A program made the translations under genes and the position numbers. The notes beneath the pieces are model-generated. The model was not told the origin of the DNA, made no database searches, and was given only the letters and a program-made list of their open reading frames with translations. Shown one piece after another: positions 57,709-64,000 of a DNA stretch of 64,000 bases; within the stretch, counting starts at the first letter, position 1, and each line of letters starts with the position of its first letter. This DNA is from Channallabes apus (Eukaryota; Chordata; Actinopteri; Siluriformes; Clariidae), in assembly GCA_030522415.1 (NCBI GenBank), contig CM060112.1:16857227-16921226 (forward strand), read 5' to 3'.

Positions 57709-60557
57709 GAGAATGACAGATGGTCATAAAAAGCTTCATTTGGTTTTGTGAGAAGACTATGGTGGACTAGCAGGAACTCCATATTAAGCACGGTGGTTCT
57801 CCTGTAAAAGAGAATCTTTTTGCTGAAATGATCATGCTTGTGGTTTTTGAGTAGGTTTGAACACGCCTTCTAATTCTATGGATTTTGTTCAGCAATTTAT
57901 TTTCTACATTCTACAACAAGACTGGAGATTTCACTCACTCACTCATCTTCTATACCGCTTTATCCTGTATTTAGGGTCGCGGGACCTGGAGCCTATCCCA
58001 GAATGCTTTGGGCGCAAGGCGGGGTACACCCTGGACAGGGTGCCAATCCATCACAGGGCACATAAACACACACTCACTCATTTATTCACACACTACGGGC
58101 AATTTGGGAACGCCAATTAGTCTAACCTGTATGTCTTTGGACTGTGGGAGGAAACCGGAGTACCCGGAGGAAACCCACCAAGCACGGGGAGAACATGCAA
58201 ACTCCATGCACACAGAGACGGGAATCGAGCCTGGCTGGGAATCGAAGCCACTAGTGCTAACCACTGCACCACCATACTGGAGATTTCAAAACAATGGAAT
58301 TATGTAATTAGGTGACAACGACCACTTTTAGGACATGAAGGTCAGGTTATTTTGAGAAACCAAGAAATAGTTCTTGCAAGAACATTATAGTCTGGTGCAT
58401 TTGCAAAACCCATCAAGCACCATGATGAAACTGGCTCTCGTGAAGACCATTGCAGAAAGACCCAAACTTAGCTTCTGCAGAGGAGAAGTTCATTCAGTGT
58501 TACAAGTTTCAAAAAAACACCTCAGATTAGCGATGTTATGAAGACATTACAGAGCACACGTAGCAGACACATCTATTTGGAGCAGTTGATCTGGAGATTA
58601 CTGCATATTTTGGTTGCCTTCAGCTTTATTTTACAATGTAGACACTTGGAAAGACCACGGATGTAATAAATAGTAAATAGTAGTTTACCACCGTACAGGT
58701 TTACTTTAATTGCTGTGAGATTTGGATGATCATATCTGAGATCATGGGTTCACTAAATGTCCACCTTAGATAGTTAAAAATGTTTCACATGTTTGGAATG
58801 TTTACCTTGTTATCTTTGACCTGCTGCTGAGCGGGAGCTTCAGTCATGTCATCTTTATCTAAAAAAAAACAAAACAGAAATCTAACTTACGTAATCCATA
58901 CAGGTGAGTATGTGCATCACCTTTTCTGCAGTCATATGTTGCAATTGTCGAAATCTCAACACCAGTTATAACGAAAATCATCAATGAGATGAACGCTTAC
59001 CCAATATGGCTGCGGCCTGAAGGGAGTATTTTTCAGAGTTGACTTCAGCGATGAGTTCCTGAACGTCCGGAAGGTCCTTATAAAAATGACAAGAAAAGGT
59101 AAAGAAAATGAACTTCTAATGTACCGCTTTAAGGAAGGGAAAAAAAACCCCTGACAACTAGAAACCTTATCTCATGGAAATTGGCTAAAAGGTTTTTAAT
59201 AGTTTTTTTTTTAATGATTGGTGTGTTAAACAATTGGAAAGAGAGAAAAAGAAAAAAAACCAAAACAAAAACAGGAAAAAAAAAAAAAAAAACCTCAGAA
59301 GAGAATAACCTCAAGTGTCCATCGCTTTCTTGTTATGGAAAACACTTGCACAAAAAGCAACATTTAAAGAGCTTTTAGTGGGACTATTTAGTGACTTTTG
59401 GATCATGAGAAATAATATACCTCCTGCATTTTGGTTTGGGCTCAGGCTTAAACAAGCCGGTTAGAATTTCAGCCTAATGTGACATCACATAAGAAAAACC
59501 CTCCCCCAGCTTGTAGCTCAGTTGTGCTGTTCTCAGGTGGGGCGTGGCTGCGTGGCTGAGGTGTAGCTCATTTTCAAAGTCAATGAAATGGCCCGTTTGG
59601 TGGAGGAGTGAAACAGAGGGAGTCTGACGTGTTATCTGAGTGATAAGTCAGCTGGAGCTTTAACTGGATTTTGACTTCTTCAATAAACTTGAAATAACCA
59701 GCAAATTTCACCTCATCAATGGTTCCAGATTCTCTCTCTTTTAAAAGAATAACTTTAATCCATTTATTATTACATTTTGTGTGGAAGTCTGCCAACGTCT
59801 TGTGAATCGGAATTGAGCATTCAAACATGCAGTTGTAACCGAAATGTGAATAAAAATGTCAATGTTTATTTACTTACTAGTATAAATAAAGTGGAAATTA
59901 TTTTGAATTCTTTTTTTATACCGTAAGAAACAAGTGTGCTTACTAGAAACACCAGTTTTCCACCAGGATTAATGTCTTATAAGTCATTTCTCAGACATGT
60001 CTGTGTTAGTACGTCATGAGGAGCAACTTTGCTTTCAGGTAATTGAATGTCTGACTTTAGGAGTTTATTTTATTTAAAATCATATATTTGACTCTACTGT
60101 CTAAAACAAAACACTCCATAATTGTCCTTATTGATCCTGCACGCTGTGCAAATGTACCTTAAGGCTGTTATTGTGGTTTTTGGCCTTGGACTGCACCTCT
60201 CTGGCGTATTTCAGCACTCTTTCATACAGAACCAAAGCCTCGCTCCACTTCTTCACCACGACATACGACTGGGCGATGAAGAAGCACCTGGACGAATACG
60301 GGACACAACACAGTCAGTCAGTCATTGTGTGTATTAAAGACAAAGAGACAGTGTAACATAGAGCTGAAGCTTCTCAACTATTTCAGAAATGCTGTGGCAA
60401 GATGCTTGCTTGCACACATTCATTCACGCACGCAGGCACACCCACCTGTAAGCCTTGTAGACTAGCGTCTTAAGCGCCACCTCTTTCTGGAAGACACGAT
60501 CATCCTCCAAACCCTGCAGGGTAGACAACTCTGCCAGACTCTGCCCAAATAAACAAT

Positions 60558-60602
<45 letters not shown>

Positions 60603-62149
60603 AAAATTAATCTGGTGAACAAAAATAGGAAAAAAAGAAATGACATACTCATTCAAATTGTCTTTCTAACATGACAGATGAAGTGAATTGTGTAGTCTGT
60701 TCCTGGATGTCTTTTAACAAACATGGTGTTTCAATTCTTGGAGATTCCCAAATTCGATTTGTTTGGTTCTACCAGGTTCTGACAGCAGATAGATTCGTAT
60801 GACGTCTTTGGTTACAGTACTCTGTATGTGTGCACCTGCAAAATAATCTCGTAGAGCCGGATCAGGTCTTGGGGTCTCGGTCCTCTCTTGTTCTCGTCCG
60901 TCTGCGGCTCCTTCAGTTTGGCCTGCAGCGCCTGAGCCATGCTCTCATTCCTCTTCACCACCGTCCACAGCTTTATATAGGTTAGATAGCTACACACACA
61001 CACAGGCACAATCACTATACTTATGAGAAATTATGTAAATGTAATGCAATGCAATAATGAAATCGAGAGCACAAACATACACCATGTTTTGCCAGAAGTA
61101 GATGAATATAGAGCTGCAATTTGTTCTGTCATCTTTAGGTCTGTTTATCTCCAGTTATCCATCCCTCTCTAACTTGCCCAATTGAACACTGGATTTAATT
61201 TGATGTTAATTATCTGTAGGTTAACATCGTTGTGTTTCAATTAAAAACCCTTAAGACAAATTTAAGTATAACCGCAATATTCAAGCTTTAAATCATGTGT
61301 AGATCCCCATAGGGCGTGTGCTGTGGTGTACGGCACCAAGACATTATCGACACATCCTCCTGATGCTGTGGGTTGTTTGGTTGAGCTCGTTTGTCCAGCA
61401 CATTCCACGAACGCTCGGCCAGATCGAGATCTTGAGAATTTAGTGGACGGAGCAACAATCTTGAACTCTTTGCCTGCTAAGCCCCATACACAGCAGGCTC
61501 TGAGGCACAGTGTTCGAATACCTTTCTATCATAGCAAGCATTAAGGTTTTTAAGCAGATTGTGCTGCATTTGTTTTTTTTTTGTAGGATCTAGCCGTTGG
61601 TTCTCCCGGGCGTAACTGAGCCTTGGGTGCCCGTGATCCTGTCACCAGTTTACTGATTATCAGCGTTAATGTTAAATTAATGTTATGGCTGGTATTTATA
61701 AATTGTGATTTACAGTTTTCTCTAACCAACATGTGATTCGTTATGTGTTTACACACAAAAAAAAAGACCAAAAGACGGCATTGACAGCATTATATTTTGC
61801 AGTAACTATTACATCCAAATACACGCAAAAGACATCTTGAAACTAAGCACAGGCATTCCGGCAGGAAGTGTTACCTGTGCAGGTACTGCAGGTTGGAGAC
61901 TTTCCCACTCTCTGCGCCGTCTGCAGCTCTCTCTCTCTGCTTCTGTTAAGAGGTCAAACACAAACACTTGTCAATTCACAGTAACTCCTTCTCCCTCTGG
62001 CTCACTATTCGCATCCTTCATGCGTGTGCTGAAAAGCTTCGTGCTCTTACCACATCGATGCGCAGTTCCTCTCTCACAGCCTGAATCGTGTCTCGGCACT
62101 CGGCCAGGAGAGTCTCGTACAGGCGCTCTTTCGTCTCGTCGTTGTCTGC
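56369..62149 (-). CDS. srp68: srp68, signal recognition particle 68 kDa subunit, last 8 coding exons
   Basis: SRP68 forms a heterodimer with SRP72, binds the SRP RNA near its three-way junction and is needed for cotranslational targeting to the ER. Exons in the window, in order: 62051-62149, 61875-61942, 60836-60989, 60446-60540, 60158-60287, 59001-59076, 58806-58858, 56369-56596. All have GT/AG borders and fit in phase, giving 300 residues of an expected ~627. Recognised stretches: DETKERLYETLLAECRDTIQ, KVSNLQYLHSYLTYIK, KRGPRPQDLIRLYEIILQ, VQELIAEVNSEKYSLQAAAI and KPLFFDLALNHVAFPPLDDR. The C-terminus is GLTGYIKGIFGFGS, almost as in human. This half includes the SRP72-binding region. The N-terminal exons lie right of 62149; I found none in 62150-64000. 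Confidence 0.96.
57655..57708. repeat. (TG)n microsatellite
   Basis: About 26 TG repeats in the intron before the last srp68 exon. Confidence 0.95.
57934..58276 (-). mobile_element. tRNA-derived SINE, double B-box
   Basis: Minus-strand, near full length: (CACT)n tail side at 57934, 'gcggggtacaccctggacag', 'ggaaacccaccaagcacggg', duplicated B-box region at 58220-58245. It lies in an srp68 intron. Confidence 0.9.
58360..58650 (+). mobile_element. Tc1-like remnant
   Basis: 'agttcttgcaagaacattat', 'caagcaccatgatgaaactgg', 'cagaggagaagttcattc' and 'agattagcgatgttatgaag' mirror the 20285-20700 remnant on the opposite strand. Confidence 0.6.
60563..60599. repeat. (AG)n microsatellite next to an srp68 exon
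   Basis: Lies 23 bp upstream (in transcription) of the acceptor at 60540. On the mRNA strand it is (CT)n and may act as the polypyrimidine tract. Confidence 0.9.
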
Positions 62150-63368
62150 CTGAGAAATGTACAGATGGAGATAAAGGGCAAGTTGGAAATAACTCAAAGT
62201 AATGGAAATTGATAGCAGGAACGAAGAGATCTCAATAAAGTCTTAATGATCATTGCATATACTGTAGGTTTGACTCACTCCAAACACCAAAAACGTAATC
62301 TTTGGGAAACTTATCTGGCATGGAAACGGAAAATGAAAAACACCACCACTCTCCTCATTGCTCATTTTCCTCAAACAGACGTGTTAAATGCATCACTGTT
62401 GGATAGATGACGTGCTGTCATTTCATGAATGATGATTGCATGAATAGCCACCTTTATATCAAGTGTAAACTGTATAAAAGGTCACATCACAGGTTTGTCC
62501 AGATCACAGCAAACAGTGCAAGATGAAAGCATTCCAGCTGCAAACTTGAGGTTTCTGTTTTCGAGAGTTTTTCACTCAGGCCCTCCAAACCGATCCAGCT
62601 TGAGGAATTTGAACTCCTGGCATGCGCATTTCTGAAATCCAACTCTAAACTTTCCGACCAGGGAGAACATACATCACTTAGCAACCATGCAAGCTTAGGA
62701 CTCTTGAGAAATTTAAATATCACATGAAGCCAAAGTGTAAATGTGAGTCATGTTGTAAGTAGAGTATTTGATTACACAGGTACGGCTAAATGCAACATTG
62801 CAAATATGCCGTGCTTTAAACAGCACGATCCTCATAGGCAACCAGCACCCAAAGAATATACAAAGAATAGAATTGTGCTGGGACACACAGAAACCAGTGT
62901 GTGCAACATGACCGGATAGTTTGCCTCCTTACGATCCAATCTAGCCTTTAAATCTCAGCAGCATTGTTCATGGGAATGTTTAAGGCTGATAATCGATTAT
63001 TAACTGGACTAACTGGACAATTACTCATTAGCAATCAGCTTTTAAATTTAGCTTGATATTGTTTTGTGCATGTGGTAAAGATAAAGTTGAATAATTCATA
63101 AAAAAAAAAAAAGAAAAGAAAAAAGTAATTTAATGAACTTTCCTGATGAAACAAATCTAAAAGCAAGGAAAAGCAAAGTAGCAGCGATAAAACATAACTC
63201 AATATGACGAAAACTTGGATTAAGGCTGTGGTGAAGGGGCGTGATCATGGGAGAGGGGCGTGGTCAAGTGAAGTGTGAAGGGCCCGAGTGAAAAAGACCC
63301 ATGTAAAGAGTATATGGTTAGTGTGTGTGTGCGCATAAGCTGTGGTGAGCTGAGAAAAAGTGGAGAGG

Positions 63369-63409
<41 letters not shown>

Positions 63410-64000
63410 TGCATGGAGCCAGCAATAAGGCGTGTGTTTCACTGAGTGAGGAGAACTGAAAAGAAAAGAAAAAAAAAAACCCACAGCACCAAAGTCTGTA
63501 ATTATCCACATTGTCTTCACGTGTGATTCCTTTCCTATTTCCCTGACTCCCGGGTCCTTCACAAAACGGCACCGCGAGTCTTTTCCTCTGATTCTAGAGG
63601 CTGTTTTGCCAGAGTTAAGAGTAAAATATGTTACCACTCTTAGGAGATTTTTGCTTGTGAAAGTGATTTCCGTCGCATCACTTCTCTCCAGTAAGCCCGA
63701 TAACGTCACGTCAGTGTTCACACAAGAATCATTTGCGATGATGTCATGAATGAAATCGATTAATTTCTTGCCAACTAATCTGATTATCGATTTTATTGGA
63801 CGATGCTGAGTAATCACTGCACCCTGAGTATACACGCAATCTGGACATTCTAGTAAAACGATATGCTGCACTTTTCATACATGCGTTGCTGAATTTTCTG
63901 TTCTTGAACAGTCTACGAAATGGGTTATTTGCTATTACTTACTTTATAACATGGGCACATCATCTTTATCACTTTTTGTCCCTACATTGGACAGAAAAAA
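62150..64000. other. srp68 intron (right edge)
   Basis: Intron sequence upstream of the 62051-62149 exon, with (AG)n at 63371-63406 and A-rich tracts at 63100 and 63460. No further srp68 exon found. A 208-codon open frame at 63245-63871 crosses the AG repeat and looks accidental. Confidence 0.55.

Noticed and set aside
63245..63871. 208-codon open frame on the minus strand
   Set aside because: It crosses an (AG)n repeat that gives a Leu-Ser run, has no family resemblance, and lies within an srp68 intron.

Overview
This is vertebrate nuclear DNA, almost certainly from a ray-finned (teleost) fish. It has short exons in long introns, dense Tc1-like, hAT and Harbinger-type DNA transposons, tRNA-derived SINEs, L1-like and Rex1-like LINE pieces, and many (TA)n and (CA)n arrays. 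The order acox1 - ten1 - evpl - srp68, with their orientations, matches the human 17q25 block ACOX1-TEN1-(CDK3)-EVPL-SRP68. The Tc1-rich content would fit a catfish or another otophysan, but that is only a guess.

Layout. (1) 1287-23033, minus strand: first seven coding exons of acox1 (peroxisomal acyl-CoA oxidase 1); the rest lies off the left edge. (2) 23034-23379: a 346-bp shared divergent promoter. (3) 23380-29543, plus strand: the complete three-exon ten1 (CST telomere complex), whose 5.7-kb first intron is full of nested transposons. (4) 30637-49196, minus strand: the complete envoplakin gene evpl. I could join 22 exons in frame into 2,009 codons. ten1 and evpl meet tail to tail with poly(A) signals about 80 bp apart. 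(5) 49197-56368: an intergenic stretch made mostly of SINE, LINE and simple repeats. (6) 56369-62149, minus strand: last eight coding exons of srp68 (signal recognition particle); the 5' exons lie off the right edge.

The most unusual observation is in acox1. Vertebrate ACOX1 normally carries two alternative versions of exon 3, which shape acyl-chain preference. Here I find four exon-3 copies in tandem at 4.9, 8.7, 9.4 and 14.5 kb. One is of the type resembling the long-known isoform beginning '[14 protein letters not shown]'. Three are of the other type ('MFIPTL...KWL'). One of those three is broken by a 28-bp deletion. Short intron blocks are duplicated along with the exons, and a further exonless piece of the unit lies at 15.5-15.97 kb. 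This looks like an expanding, partly decaying array of mutually exclusive exons.

The four genes have unrelated jobs: peroxisomal beta-oxidation, telomere end replication, cornified-envelope or desmosome scaffolding, and cotranslational protein targeting. They share a conserved neighbourhood rather than a pathway.
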